DNA from: Metarhizium brunneum
Lineage: Eukaryota; Ascomycota; Sordariomycetes; Hypocreales; Clavicipitaceae
Length of the DNA stretch: 64,000 nucleotides
Assembly (NCBI RefSeq): GCF_013426205.1
Contig: NC_089423.1
Span: 5,704,001-5,768,000, forward strand
Direction of reading: 5' to 3'
This document shows positions 1 to 12,200 of this stretch, one piece after another. Both the position numbers and the translations under genes were made by a program. The notes beneath the pieces are model-generated. The model saw nothing but the letters and a program-made list of their open reading frames with translations. It had not been told where the DNA came from and ran no database searches. Every line of letters begins with the position of its first letter. The first letter of the stretch is position 1.

Positions 1-398
1 GGTGTTGCCTCACGGCATCAAAGCTGTCTTCCTGCTCCTTAAGCGAGGAGACAAGATACTGGAGAAAAAGATCGGTGCCAGCGCTCAGAGGCACAGGGTT
101 TTCGACAGAAGCCTTGAGGCGGTCGGAGTGGGCTTTGATTCTATCAAGGGTCTCGTACACGGTTTTGGAAGGGACAGCGTTGAGAAGCTCAATTAATGAT
201 TGGATGGCAGCAACAGGCTTGGTCAAGTTGGGATCGGACTCGAGGAATTTATGATACGTTGAAACGATGCTAGTTGCAGTCAGCATCGAGTCAATTATGC
301 CACTGATGCGTTGGAGCAACGGACTCAAAGTTCGATGATGCCATAGATGGTCTGCGTATAGGAAGATCTCCCGAGACGGTATCCTTGGCGGCTGGCAT
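1..398 (-). CDS. eIF2B subunit alpha (GCN3-type), 5' part only
   Basis: Regulatory alpha subunit of the eIF2B guanine-nucleotide exchange factor, which recycles eIF2-GDP in the cytosol and senses phosphorylated eIF2. Two exons are visible: 398-325 and 269-1, with a 55-nt intron (donor GTCCGT, branch CTGAC, acceptor CTAG). Splicing joins phase 2 to give FDIVSTYHKFLES, followed by PVAAIQSLIELL and LSAGTDLFLQYLVSSL, which are family hallmarks of the N-terminal helical domain. The gene runs off the left edge, so the Rossmann-like C-terminal half is missing. The start is ATG at 398; a second in-frame ATG lies 19 codons later. The family call is from remembered motif similarity and is strong. It is divergent from the NECAP gene, with 1.36 kb between them. 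Confidence 0.88.
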
Positions 399-1761
399 TT
401 TACATTAATGGTTTGCTTGGCCAGTGATGGTTTGGTCAGTGATGAGACGTACCGGCAGCCTCGCCAGGGGAAGTCATTGTCGATTCGCTTGTCACCGCGA
501 CGGGCGATGGGTTAATCCAAGTTGAAGATGCGATGGGCGGCTCAATGTTGACTAAATTTGAACCGCACGATGAATTGTGGTGAGTCAAAGCAACTCCGCT
601 GACAGGAGCCACCAGGCTTTGGAGGGGCCGGAGCTGTGCTATTGGCCGGATACGGGGCCAGAGGTGGGTGACTGCTGGCGGTAGAAGGTGGAATGGCGGG
701 GCAGCCTTCCCTACGGAGTACGTTTGTGTGTGTGGAAGCAGGGACTCACGATTGGTTGTGGTCTTGATAGCAGAAGAGGCAGATGACTTGGAAAGAGAGG
801 AACAGGATTCACTTGGAATGCAGGCGAGACCTCGCAGATATACTACGTGCGTGGGCATTTTAGGTTTTTGGCGTGACTCGGCGTAAGTCACAGGCGCAAA
901 GCCCGTAGGTTTATGGTTTACTTCCATGATGACGATAGCTGAGGCTATCGCGAGATGGCCTTGGCTGGCGGGCCGCGGCGCAGTACCAATTACGCTGAGA
1001 CCTGGGTCTACTTTTCTACTTAAGTAGTCTCTTACTATCCTTGGCCTGGTACAGCCTAATACTATTTTAGATTTTACGCTTACACGGTGCTTGTATCATG
1101 CTTGTCATTTTATGTGACTATAGCGAAATAATTTGAAAATTAATATGTATGTACCAAGGTAAATTGTCAAGTTCTAACTACTTAACAGAGATGCATTCGT
1201 CCGAGGTCAAGTGTTCGTCAAGTCTGGTGCGTTTGCATTGACGTTGGTCGGCACATGCCTGTGCTTAAAACACATTTGCATAAATTCCTAATGTTGCATT
1301 TTGCTGTACTACGTTGCTTGTTTCCAGTGCCTGGCCAATGTTTGTGCTCTTGCACGTCTCAATTCATGGGGCCCCGGCTGCGTACGTCAGTGGACCCCTG
1401 GCACGACAAGGAACTTGAGCCTGTCAATCAACTTCATCGTCAGTCTCCATACCGAGTACAAAGCAGACCTTTTATCACCCGGAGCTCACAACGCCGCCAA
1501 ACACACACCCGGGCTCTCTCCTCTTCGTTCGTATCCCAAGTTTCATCGCAGCAGGCATTCGTGTTTCTCTCTTTCCTCCTCCGCGGCCATCAGTCTTTTA
1601 TGTCCTTCCCGTAACAAACTCGACTGTCAGCTACCAATCGTCCACTACATGAACCACATATATTCCCAGATATCCCCTCACGCAACCCCAGACTTGCTTC
1701 GTCCAGCCAGCGGATCCACACACTCATCACCAAACTCCCAACACACCTCGAGCTCTCCAAG
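399..1761. other. Intergenic, divergent promoter region
   Basis: Spacer between the eIF2B alpha gene (leftwards) and the NECAP gene (rightwards). It contains one TACGGAGTA palindrome (712-720), the palindrome CTACTTAAGTAG (1016-1027) and a pyrimidine-rich stretch shortly before the NECAP ATG. Open frames here (for example 436-927 on the minus strand) show no recognisable domain. Confidence 0.6.
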
Positions 1762-2553
1762 ATGGACCTCATCGACCCCGCCACTGGCCAGCCGCTCCCC
1801 GAAGACGCCATCCAGCGCAACCTCTTCATTGACGGGCCCGTCCACGTCTACCAGATCCCTCCTCTAACCTCCATGAAGGGCTACAGCGCAATCTCATGGA
1901 CCGACGACCCCTCGCGAAACATCTTCACAGGACGCCTGCGCGTCGTCGAAACGGCCTTTGAGTCGCCCGCGTCCGACGGCGGCCAGGGCCAGTCCAAGCT
2001 CAAGGTTGACCTGGTCCTCGAGGACCCTTCCACCGGAGAATTGTTCGCCGCCGCACCGTATACCAACGGCTCTGTCGTGGAGCCAGTCATCGACAGCAGT
2101 CGTTTCTTTGCGCTGACAGTTCGCGACCCGCAGGGGCACAAGGCCGTTCTGGGTATAGGATTCGAAGACAGGTCGAAGGCGTTTGATCTGGGCATCGCTT
2201 TGCAGAGGGCGCGGAGGGCGCTGGGGCTCGAGAATGCCGGCGCCGACGCGAGTGCGGCGACACAGGAGAACAAGGATTATAGTCTGAAGGAGGGCCAGAC
2301 CATCACCGTGAATATAGGGAGCAAGTCGAGGGGGAGGAGGCAGCCCGAGCCGCCGAGCACTTCTTCGGATCCGGCTACGCTGCAGTCCTTTGCGCTGCCG
2401 CCTCCGCCGGGTGCTGGTTCCGGTCTGGCCAGCGCTCAGCAAGGGGCTGGATTTTCCTTACCGCCGCCGCCGAGCGCAGAGGACGTCAAGAGGAAGAGGC
2501 AGTCGTTGAGAGATTGGGGATTTGACGACGGGGAAAATGGCGAGTTTGCGTAG
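1762..2553 (+). CDS. NECAP-type adaptin-ear-binding coat-associated protein
   Basis: Endocytic/clathrin-coat accessory protein that binds adaptor ear domains through a PH-like PHear domain (DUF1681). It is a single exon of 263 aa. Residues about 15-165 hold the PHear fold, with the typical motifs FIDGPVHVYQIPP, GYSAISWT and RSKAFDLGIALQ. The C-terminal third is low-complexity with proline runs (LPPPP twice) and ends RDWGFDD, which resembles the short tryptophan motif NECAPs use to engage AP-2. The length is normal for the family. The ATG is followed at once by the conserved domain. It is convergent with the next gene, 232 nt away. Confidence 0.93.
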   Translation: MDLIDPATGQPLPEDAIQRNLFIDGPVHVYQIPPLTSMKGYSAISWTDDPSRNIFTGRLRVVETAFESPASDGGQGQSKLKVDLVLEDPSTGELFAAAPYTNGSVVEPVIDSSRFFALTVRDPQGHKAVLGIGFEDRSKAFDLGIALQRARRALGLENAGADASAATQENKDYSLKEGQTITVNIGSKSRGRRQPEPPSTSSDPATLQSFALPPPPGAGSGLASAQQGAGFSLPPPPSAEDVKRKRQSLRDWGFDDGENGEFA

Positions 2554-2785
2554 ATGCCGGGAACGAGTTGGAAAAATTCAAATCACATGGACTGGATACA
2601 GCAATTGGGCATCATGCAGGGTGCGATGGCGGACGAGCGATTCCCCCAGTGGTATATTGCCGCGTTCCATGCTGCAGAGTTGCAGAAGCTACGTGATTGC
2701 GCCACACGAAATAATGAAAATCATGCCATTATCTACTTTTGATCCTTCAACATTACATCCGACTTCTGTCGTCCTGTAGAGTTCT

Positions 2786-3664
2786 TCACGTCAACCCTAG
2801 ACTGGTGGGCAAGCTAAGCCTCCTGTCTTTTTTGAGTAGTGAAGTATAATCATCTCCTGACATTCTGCGTAGTAGAAGTCTTTGCTCCTTGAATTGCTCG
2901 TCATTGGGCTCGAGCAGCTCTCCCAGGCAATTTTCAGACACCTCTCTATCATCTTTGCCTGTGTCGGCAATGCTCGCAACATCCTCGTCGTATTCTGGAT
3001 GGCTGAATAGATCTTTTTGAGGAATAAATGCCGGTGTTGCACCATTCAGGCTCGACATTGACCGTCGTATCTCCTGTTGATTCTGAGGGTGAGAATAGCG
3101 TCTAAGGCCTCGAAGCCCTTGCAGACGCTGGTTCTGTGCCACATTCCGAGACTCTCGGCTTTTTGCTTCGACAAATAGTTCACCCAGTCTCGCAAAAATA
3201 ATTTGCTCTTGTTCAGCGGCGTGGATCAGTTGGCCACGCAAAAGTCCTAGCTCTTTCCTGGCCCGTCGCTTGCACTTCCTTGACTCTCCTTGAAACGTTT
3301 CGGCCTCGGTCAGCGAATATCTGTTCATCAAATCGCAATGTTGGGCGATGTGTGCGTGCAGAGTGAGGCTCAGATAGGCCTGCTCAGCATAGATTTCCTC
3401 GTGTGACCGGGGGTGAAATATAGCCCTGGAGCGGGAAGAGAACAGCATGCGGGAACAAGATGGGTTATTTTCCCTGTTACTGGTACTGCGGGAGTGCGTA
3501 CTCTTGTGATCGGTAGAGACGGAGCCTGGTGACTGTGCGCTGCAGCTCTGGCGCTCTGGCGATGAGTTTGATGATGTTGTTGAAGCGTCGTCCTTTTGCT
3601 GTTCGCCGCTGGGAGAGGCCGCCGCGACGGGAACATCAACGCCTTGAGATACTGTCGATCCCAT
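2786..3664 (-). CDS. Conserved-looking hypothetical protein, possible N-myristoylated
   Basis: Single exon of 292 aa starting at ATG 3664; the longer open frame begins at a TTG. The N-terminus MGSTVSQG fits the N-myristoylation pattern (Gly2, Ser6), suggesting membrane tethering. Residues about 10-75 are Ser/Thr-rich and probably disordered. Residues about 90-185 are helical and charged (HEEIYAEQAYLSLTLHAHI, then a Lys/Arg-rich stretch and ELGLLRGQLIHAAEQEQI), likely a coiled coil. The tail has basic and Ser-rich patches. I do not recognise the family. A real gene is supported by the long uninterrupted frame and biased composition rather than by known homology. Confidence 0.7.
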   Translation of the reverse strand: MGSTVSQGVDVPVAAASPSGEQQKDDASTTSSNSSPERQSCSAQSPGSVSTDHKSTHSRSTSNRENNPSCSRMLFSSRSRAIFHPRSHEEIYAEQAYLSLTLHAHIAQHCDLMNRYSLTEAETFQGESRKCKRRARKELGLLRGQLIHAAEQEQIIFARLGELFVEAKSRESRNVAQNQRLQGLRGLRRYSHPQNQQEIRRSMSSLNGATPAFIPQKDLFSHPEYDEDVASIADTGKDDREVSENCLGELLEPNDEQFKEQRLLLRRMSGDDYTSLLKKDRRLSLPTSLGLT

Positions 3665-4234
3665 TTTGGCCCTATCGTGGGTCGAATATAGCAACTATGC
3701 CAACAGGAGATGTATGGAAACGGCAGACGCGTCAATGCTGAAAACTCGTCGACATATAAATTCAATGTTGCTTCCTGTAAGTGTACTCTGTATTGAAATG
3801 TGGGCAAATCGACTCGGCAAGATCCGACCTCATACAGCCTTGGTCGCTCTCGCGCACATGCCACAGCATAAAATGGAAGCCGAGGAGCTAAGACGCAACT
3901 AAGCGCAGGAATATTGACCCAACACCTAGGAAAGGAGGGGCGGGCTGGACATGCATCTTTATGAGATCCGTGAGTCAATATTGCCAACGCCTCCGTTTCC
4001 TCAGACTTCAGCCGAACCACCAAACCACCCAAAACCCATTGCATTGTTCATGGCACATTGCATTTAGGGCTGGCAATGTGGCGGCGGCACAAGGAAGCCA
4101 ACTGCCGGCGGCGCGTCCACACTTTAAGTGCAACTTGCTCGCAATGAAAACAGCCCATTCATGTTGCCAAGAGGCTGTCTGATACAAAAAGATGACCGCC
4201 CCCGGCCCAATTCTTGTTGGTGTAATAGCCGCCA
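3665..4234. other. Intergenic spacer
   Basis: About 570 nt between two minus-strand genes: promoter of the hypothetical protein and 3' flank of the radical SAM gene. Short overlapping frames on both strands show no domain. Nothing else seen. Confidence 0.5.
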
Positions 4235-5457
4235 CTATATGGCGAACCCATCATGTTTGGGTGGTTCATTGAACCTCCAAAGTCCAGACTTGTTTGCGGC
4301 TTGTCGCACCACAGAGACCTCTTCGCCGGTCACGGCACGATTCAAGTCGGCATAGCGTATTTCTTCCTTGTCTTGGTCGCTTGACTTGCGCCTCTTCTTA
4401 CCCACGTGGGCGTCGGGTCGGTACTGCTCCATGATATTGATGAAGCAATCCTTGGACACGTCTGACGCCAACCACTTCATTATCTCAACGCCTTCAGCCT
4501 CCTTCCCGGGCATGACCAGATGTCGTATCAGCAGGCCTTTCTTGGCAATGCCGTCTCCGGTAAAGCACAGATCACCGACCTGGGCTTGCATAGCCCTGAT
4601 GCTCTCTTTTGCCGTCGCGGCGTAATCGTCTGCCTTGAGAAGCCGCTTGGACGAGCTCGTCTCCCACACCTTGAAGTCGGCCAAGTAAATGTCGACGAGC
4701 CCATCCATTAGCTCCAGCGAGGCGAGAGAATCGAAGCTCGAGGTGTTGTACACAATGGGGACCCTCAGCCCTAACTGCTTCGCATGAAGAACACTCAACG
4801 CCACTTGCGGCACAACATGCTCCGGGGTGACAATGTTGATATTGTGGACGTTGCCAACCTCCTGCAACTTGATGTACCATTCTCCCAGTTCCTCGGGGGT
4901 GAGATCCATGCCATTGCGCTGGTGGGAAATGTCAAAGTTTTGGCAGAAAATACACCGTAAATTGCAGCCGCTCATAAATACTGCGCCACTGCCACTGTGG
5001 CCCTGGATGCACGGCTCTGAATAGAGAAAAATAGAAACGTTAGAGCTTGATTCAAAAAGCCAAGACGAGGGGTGGACTAATAAGTGGTGTGGTGTAACTG
5101 GCATCGTGTGGCGAGGCTTTTTGCATGGCGTTTTCGCCGGACAAGAAAGATCAGACCTTCTCCAAAATGGGGTGCAATGACATTGACCTTGACCTTGTCT
5201 CCAATGAGACACATTCCAGTCTTTTCATATCGATTCACACCGCAGAGTCGTGGGCAAAGATTGCAGTTGCGGAGGTGAGCGTAGGCCAGAGAGCGCTTCT
5301 TGGCTTCATCTCGCGAGCTGAGGGTCTGATATCGGGGAGTATAGTCATCTAGGAGAAAGGGAGGGGCCAAGTGAAGACGTCGAAACCGTGGTGCTAGCTT
5401 CGTCGCAGGTTGTGGTGATTTTTTGGCCCGGAATATGCTCGATACCCTTGCATTCAT
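4235..5457 (-). CDS. PflX/PflA-like radical SAM protein, probably mitochondrial
   Basis: Member of the pyruvate-formate-lyase-activating-enzyme-like radical SAM group (COG1313, PflX type); the substrate is unknown. Exons are 5457-5157 and 5016-4235, with a 140-nt intron and phase 1, giving HFGEEPCIQGHSGSG across the junction; 360 aa. The cluster motif CNLRCIFCQ (C-x3-C-x2-C) binds the 4Fe-4S cluster. An upstream CNLCPRLCGVNR...GMC set of cysteines is typical of this subgroup. SAM-binding and barrel features follow (NINIVTPEH, VYNTSSFDS, DIYLADFKVW). The N-terminus is Arg-rich without acidic residues, consistent with a mitochondrial presequence. The start is ATG 5457; the longer frame begins with GTG. 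No partner glycyl-radical enzyme is present in the window. Confidence 0.88.
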
Positions 5458-8400
5458 GGCGCGCACCACCGTGACATCAACTCTATTGTCGTTGTTGAAT
5501 GTGGCCTAGACCTGCTCGCCATTGGTCTGCCTGGTTCAGAACAATAGATGGAAGTCAGGTTGCAAGTTTATGGCTTTAGATCGTACCAGGTATGCGATTT
5601 AGAGCATCATTTCGGATCTAATAGGGGTATATGCTCTTATCGAGGCATGGCTTTTCGGCTACCCGATATCGCTCTCAGTGTCGTATTGAGACAGCCAGAT
5701 GTCATGATCTATCTTCGCCCTTCACCAAACACAGGTTTTTATTCCCGGGGAGATGTCTTTATTCGCATTATTCGGTGAAATACGCGTACTGCGGCCAAGT
5801 ATGCGTGGACATGTCCTCGCGTCTCTCAAGATGTAGACGGCGATTTCCCCACGCAGTCTTCATACCTAGCTGCTTCCGACCGTGTTTGATCGATAATAAG
5901 CTCCTCTGCCTACCTGTGGAGGCTACTTATAAGTGAGTGCTTACATTAAGAAGGATTGTGAGTGGTGCTCGTGCGTTTTCCGTGCCCATACCCCATTACT
6001 TCCATCTCCTACGGCTTACATAGACAATCTTCACGAATGAGTTGAGGCCTACCCCCCCAGACAAGGACTTCTGAATAGTAGTTATATCAAGAGAGAATTA
6101 GATGTTTCAAAGCGCGAATTCAGCGGGAAAAGGCATCTCGCCGTGGTCTATTTGCCGCAAGCAATGTGCGAGTGAGGCGCAGAATCAACCGACAATCACT
6201 CCCATTCTTCTCATCCACCTCACACATCACGAGGAAGCTCTCAGGATGAAATGCGTTGGCATCTCGACTCTAGTCATTGTGGTACATCTATTAGCGTTAT
6301 GACTCGTGTGGCGTCAGGATGTGGAGGAGATTGGCGTGAAGTGGTGGGCAACAAGCTGAGGAACCCAAAACTTGCCCTCCAACTCATGAAATCCACTTGA
6401 CACCATCAAGGCCCGCCCTCGACAGGACAAGGGTGGCGATGCTGCGCTGCGCTGGCCTAGCATTATTGCTGCACGTTCCAGCTGCGTCTTGCAGGCTGTG
6501 CATTGGACTTTACATAGTAGACTGCGTGACCAGGAGCGCATGCATGACAACGTTGACAGCACCGCACTGGAATTGGCATCGTTTCTGCCCTCGCTCTGGC
6601 GTCCTAACCCCAGATAATATGAGCGCGTTTGGCAAATAATCGCCGGTGCTCGATGTACTTTTTTGCTGTTGTTTTTGAGTTTGCGCCGTCTATGGGTCTT
6701 CATTTTGAGGGTTGCAGGAATGAACGCGTCGCAACCGTTCCTGGAACCAATGCCGTCATACTCGGTCATTGTGGTTGAAACGAAGGCGCCCCCTGGCCGC
6801 TACGGGAAATTGCCCAATACTACGGAGTAGTAGTAGTATTGCACATTGCATCCTAGGCCAAAACTTTCAACGATGCGCAAGTCATGACGAGATACTGCAG
6901 CTTCGTCCGGCCGACTGCCGTTTGGCGACCATGCTTCACTTCTGGCTTTGACAGACCAGGAAGCGCCCTGCTGTTTCCATGGCGTTATCCCCGAACCGGA
7001 TGACATCCAGATCTTGAATGAGATGCGACTGTTCTTGTTACCCATCCTTCTAGAAATATGATGTCAACGAATTGCATGAATTTAGGACCGACTAAACAAT
7101 CGCATAGGAGATATACCCATGGCTTCATGCCTTGTCTCGACACCCAGTCTCGTTCCAATGCCTTCTCCAGCTGGACAGTAAAAGTGTGAGAGGTCGATGC
7201 GTCTTCCAATTTGTATGATCTCACGTTACCTGGTGCAGCCAATGATAACTCGTCGCATAAGCGGGGGACGAGTGTGACATCACGATGCGATGGAGTGCCC
7301 CAAGACCAATGGATTGATTCCGTACCTAGGAGACCCTATGTATGCTGCTGCAGTGCCGACACCATGAGTCTGAAGGTTAGCTAACGATGAACTACAAGTC
7401 GAGGCTAGCCCATCCTCTACCATGACATTGTTGTAGTACGTGGATGCCGAGATGGAGGGGACTCATGCTTGCTTGTTTTGCCGACACACGGGAGGGAGTA
7501 GTAGTATGTAGTACTCCGTCCTGACCAGAGCAGTTGCATCACAGGCAGCCCAGGTAGCACGGTTTGCGGAATGTTGGCTTGGGCGGCGTCGGATTCAGGT
7601 GCCACAACATATCACTGAAGAAAACTACCAGGGTACGTGCCTCCATCGATCGCGGTCACGGGTCGTACAACAGCCAGCTTCCAGCTCAGCAACTCTGAAG
7701 TTCGAGCCCAGCTGGACAGGGATATGACGTGGAACCACAACCAGGGGGGTTGTAGATTGAAGCCAGCCGAGTGGCGGTCGACCAGCGCGCCGGTGCAGTG
7801 CCTGTCCACTATGCCCCATTGGAGAGAAATTGCAGTCCAAGGAGCGGGAAGAGATGAAAAGAGAGATGCCCTGTACAATTGTAAGTAGCAGGACGCACTC
7901 TCTGAGCGCCAAGTTGGCGTCATTTTTGGAAGCGTCATGAATGGAGAACGCGCTAGTTTGCTTGGTATGCTCCGATTGGGAGATCCGTCTCTTGAGGAAT
8001 TCGCAATGGAAAGCATAATCTGTGCGGAATACTCCTTGGGCGTACATATGTATGTACCTACTTAGGTAGTGGTATGTATGTAGACAGTTCCTCGCACTTC
8101 ATCCTTGCGTCGATTCAGCAGGCAGCTCGTCCACCAAGGCAGACGAGGTGGGCCGATCTGGTTGCAAATGCTGGATCCGCCTGCGATAGTATTGGAGGCC
8201 CGCACTATGATGTGCACAGAATTAATTTGGTATTAGGGAGCATGGTTCTTGGCTCGTCTTGGGGCCCATGCGTGTGGTGGTTGCGAGAGATGAATGTCGA
8301 CAGAGGTTGCTCGTGGGCCAGCCCGTGGGCCTAGCTCGTGGGAAGATCGGCCGCACCATGCGCCTCGCCTACATAGACTAGTCCCCGCTGAGACACTGAC

Positions 8401-9225
8401 TTAGCACGTAGGTTAGTACCTGCGAATCAGTTGAGGACTTGATGGACGAGGACATTTGGAGTTGGGAGCAAACTTGCCGTCGTCATTGCGCCTCGCCGAG
8501 GGGAGCTGGGTACTTTAGGTATGTACCTAGGTACATCTGGAGGTCGTAGGTGGGAACCTGGGAAGATACTAGCAAGTACTAGTAGACAAACGCACGGAGT
8601 ACTCCGTCGACTGGTGATAGCAGCCAGCTGGCAAACACGGACGACCCAGGCGACAGGCAAGGTAACCACGCATAGCGGCAATCATGGACGTCTGGAGGAG
8701 GGAAGTGACCACATGCAGGCCGGACGGCACCTGGACGCAACCATGTCACCCAGCCCGAGGACGACATCATGAGTCGACCAACCCTGATTTGGGTTTTCGC
8801 TCCATACGCCGATTGGCACTAGTGAGCTCACAGCTGTTTATCCCAGACACATGCGGATAACAGCCAGCCAGTTGAACACGGCACTGGGCAGAGTGGGCTG
8901 GTCCCCATCTTCGTTACTGCCTGTGCCTGTGTATTGGTTTTTGTATGCCGTGTCTGCCCTTGTCAGAGATCCCGCCTCCTCCCTTGGACCTCTCCTTTAT
9001 CTTGTTATTTTTTTTTTCTATTTCCCTTTCTTTGTCTTGAAACAGCCATCGAAGATTGTTCACCACCTCGCCAACCGCCAAAGAAACGAACATATATATT
9101 CTCCTCCAGCGCAACGGCGCGTCTATCCGTCGCAAGTCACGTCTCGTCCAAGCCTAGCCGTCGACTAGTTTTCAACTCGTAACTGTACACGCCTTCGAGC
9201 CGCTGGCGGCTGCCAAACCCCCAAC
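5458..9225. other. 3.8-kb gene-free region
   Basis: No frame in this stretch looks coding: all are short, mixed and without domains. It carries repeated short palindromes: TACGGAGTA (6821-6829), TACTCCGT (7512-7519), a 14-nt perfect palindrome ACGGAGTACTCCGT (8594-8607), CTACTTAGGTAG with flanking TATGTATG repeats (around 8047-8082), and ATGTACCTAGGTACAT (8521-8536). The last 350 nt, with pyrimidine-rich runs (around 9000-9050), are the likely promoter and leader of the CSC1-like gene. A long noncoding RNA cannot be excluded. Confidence 0.55.
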
Positions 9226-12200
9226 ATGGGAAATTTTATCAGTTGGATCAACGAGAATGTGCCCTCTGGCGAGGACAATGGCAATGGCCAGAGCGACTCG
9301 ACCAATAAGCCTCAGTCCGTCTGGGGTTAGTTTTGCCCTCGAGAAGCGCCCAACAGAGAGTCGACTAACATGAACCGACTTGTTTGCTTTCTAGGCATGA
9401 TCGACACTTTGATTCCTGTACTGATAGTGTCGGCCGTTTATCTTATTTTCTTCTTGATCTTCAGAAGATCCCAACGCAGATACTATGCGCCGCGGACGTA
9501 TATAGGCGGGAAATCGTGAGTGCATTCTAGTTATCGCGGCCCTTTTATTGGCGATAGTTACAGGGACGATGCTGCCGAACCGCATCATGTGCCTCGCCTC
9601 GTCTCTACGAGTATCGACCAGCAATGATGCTAATAAGTCTAATCCAGTGAACGGAGTCCGGAAATGCCCAGTGGGTGGTTCAACTGGTTCGGCGCATTTT
9701 GGAAGATACCGGATACCTACACGCTCACCCATCAAACCCTCGACGCCTATCTCTTTATTCGCTATCTCAAAATCTGTACCGTCATCTGTTTTGTCAGCTT
9801 GTGTATCACTTGGCCCATCCTTTTCCCTGTCAATGCGACGGGTAAGGGAGGCCAGTCGCAGCTGGAGATTCTGTCCTATAGTAACGTCAACGTCGATGAG
9901 TCGCCAAACTATTTCTTCGCCCACGCCTTCGTTGCATGGGCTGTTTACGGCTTTGTCATGTACATGATAACGCGCGAATGCATCTTCTACATCAACTTGC
10001 GCCAGGCCTACCTGTTGACTCCTCACTATGCCAAACGCATCTCGGCCCGTACCGTTTTGTTTACCTGTGTCCCTAAGGAATATCTCAACGAGGCAAAGAT
10101 TCGCCAAATGTTCAATAATGCAGTCAACAATGTCTGGATTGCCGGAAATACCAAGGAATTGGACGAGAAGGTCGAAGAACGCGACAAGACTGCTATGAAG
10201 CTGGAGGGCGCCGAGGTCAAGCTGATCCAGGCCGTCAATGTTGCTCGAACCAAGGCATTGAAGAAGAGCGGCAATAACAACGAGAGTGAGCAGGACACGG
10301 AAACGGCCGATATAATTTCCAGATGGGTCCCTGACAAGAAGCGACCTTCGCATCGTCTTGGCCCATTGGGCCTTGTTGGCAAGAAGGTCGACACGATTGA
10401 ATGGTGCCGCTCTGAGCTCGAGAAGAGCATCCCAGAGGTGGAGAAGACTCAGCTCGGATGGAAACAAGAAGGAAACTTTGAAAAGGTAGGATCGCTGTTT
10501 GTTGAGTTCCACACTCAAGCCGATGCCCAAGCGGCCTTCCAGGTTATCACCCACCACCACGCTCTTCATATGAGCCCAAAGGCCATTGGTGTGAAACCTG
10601 TCGATGTCATTTGGAAGAACCTGTCCATTCCGTGGTGGCAACTCATTCTTCGCCGCTATGCCGTATACGCCATTGTTGTGGCTCTCATCGTCTTTTGGGC
10701 AATTCCCGTCGGTATCGTTGGTATTATTTCCCAAGTCTCTACTCTCGTCAAACTTCCTGGCCTGACCTGGCTGAATGATATTCCCGAGGTGAGCTCTACT
10801 GTGCTGTTATCATGTTGCAAGAGGATCAAATGTGAAATCTAATGCTCGAATTTAGAAAATCCTCGGAGTCATCTCTGGCTTGTTGCCGGCCGTCGCCCTC
10901 TCTATCCTCATGTCGTTGGTTCCCGTAATCATGCGTGCCTTGTCCGGGGTCGCCGGAGCCAAGACCAACACTGAGGCCGAGTTATTCACCCAGAATGCGT
11001 ACTTTTGCTTCCAGGTTCTCCAAGTCTTCCTCATTCGATCCATCACTGATGCCGCCTCCACTGCAATTGTACAGATTGCGGAGAATCCTGGCTCAGTTTT
11101 CTCCATTTTGGGAAGTGCTCTGCCGACTACATCCAACTTTTACATTTCTTACTTCATCGTCCAAGGCTTCACAATTGCTATCGGGGTTGTGACCCAGGTT
11201 GTCGGTCTGTTCATCTTCAGGTTGTTGTACAAGTTCCTTGCCAGCACTCCTCGCGCCAAGTATACCAAATGGACTACCCTGAGCGCCATCCTCTGGGGAA
11301 GCCTCTTGCCTGTCTACACCAACATTGTAGTCATCAGTAAGTTGCCCTTTGTTTGGAAATTGCTTATTTTTCGAGCTTTTTGTTAACAAAAAGTTCTCCA
11401 GGCATTGTTTACTCTGTCATTGCGCCCCTCATCCTGTTCTGGTCTACTCTGGCACTCTTCTTGTTCTATCTCGCTTATCGGTATAACCTCCTCTTCGTTT
11501 CCGATACCGCCGTCGACACTCAAGGGTTGATCTACCCCCGAGCTTTGAAGCAACTCTTCACCGGCCTCTACCTCGGCGAGATTGTGATGATCGGCATGTT
11601 CTCTGTCGTCAAGTCACCTGGACCGGCTGTTCTTATGGCTATTTTCTTGGTCTTTACAATCCTGTTCCACATCACCATGACGCGGAGCCTGAACCCTCTT
11701 CTCTATGGCCTGCCCCGCTCGCTCGAGACTGAGGAGGCCATTTTCCAGACTCGTGGTACTGAGATCGACGCGGAAGAAGCCGATAGGGAGACAAGTAATG
11801 AAGGCGATGTAACCAATGGTGCTAAGGCGGGGTCGTCCACCAAGAAGATTTTGTCGGGTGGTAACGATTATGGGGTTGAGAAGAAGGGCAACATGTTTAC
11901 TCGCTTCCTGAAGCCCTGGGTGTTCGCGGACTACGCTACTCTGCGACACATTGTCCCGCAGGAGCAGAGCATTAACTTTGCCCAGCTCCAGCAGGCTGGC
12001 GAGGAAAACGAGCGCAACGCCTACTTCCCACCGAGCGTGAACAGCCAGCCTCCTCAACTCTGGGTCCCCCGCGATCCTCTTGGTGTGTCGAAGCATGAGA
12101 TTGCACTCACGAGCAGAGTCATTCCAATCAGCGACAAGGGCGCTTACCTGGACGAGAAGAACAATGTTGTTTGGTCTGAGGATTTGACCAACGAGGAAGA

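Noticed and set aside
436..927. 163-codon minus-strand frame upstream of the eIF2B alpha gene
   Set aside because: No domain or coding bias that I can see; lies in the expected promoter of eIF2B alpha.
1301..1867. 188-codon plus-strand frame overlapping the NECAP start
   Set aside because: Ser/Pro/His-rich product of a pyrimidine-rich leader; overlaps the well-supported NECAP gene in another frame.
9391..10734. 447-codon open frame on the minus strand
   Set aside because: Antisense shadow of the CSC1-like exon 3, whose own translation has strong family motifs and consistent splice phases.
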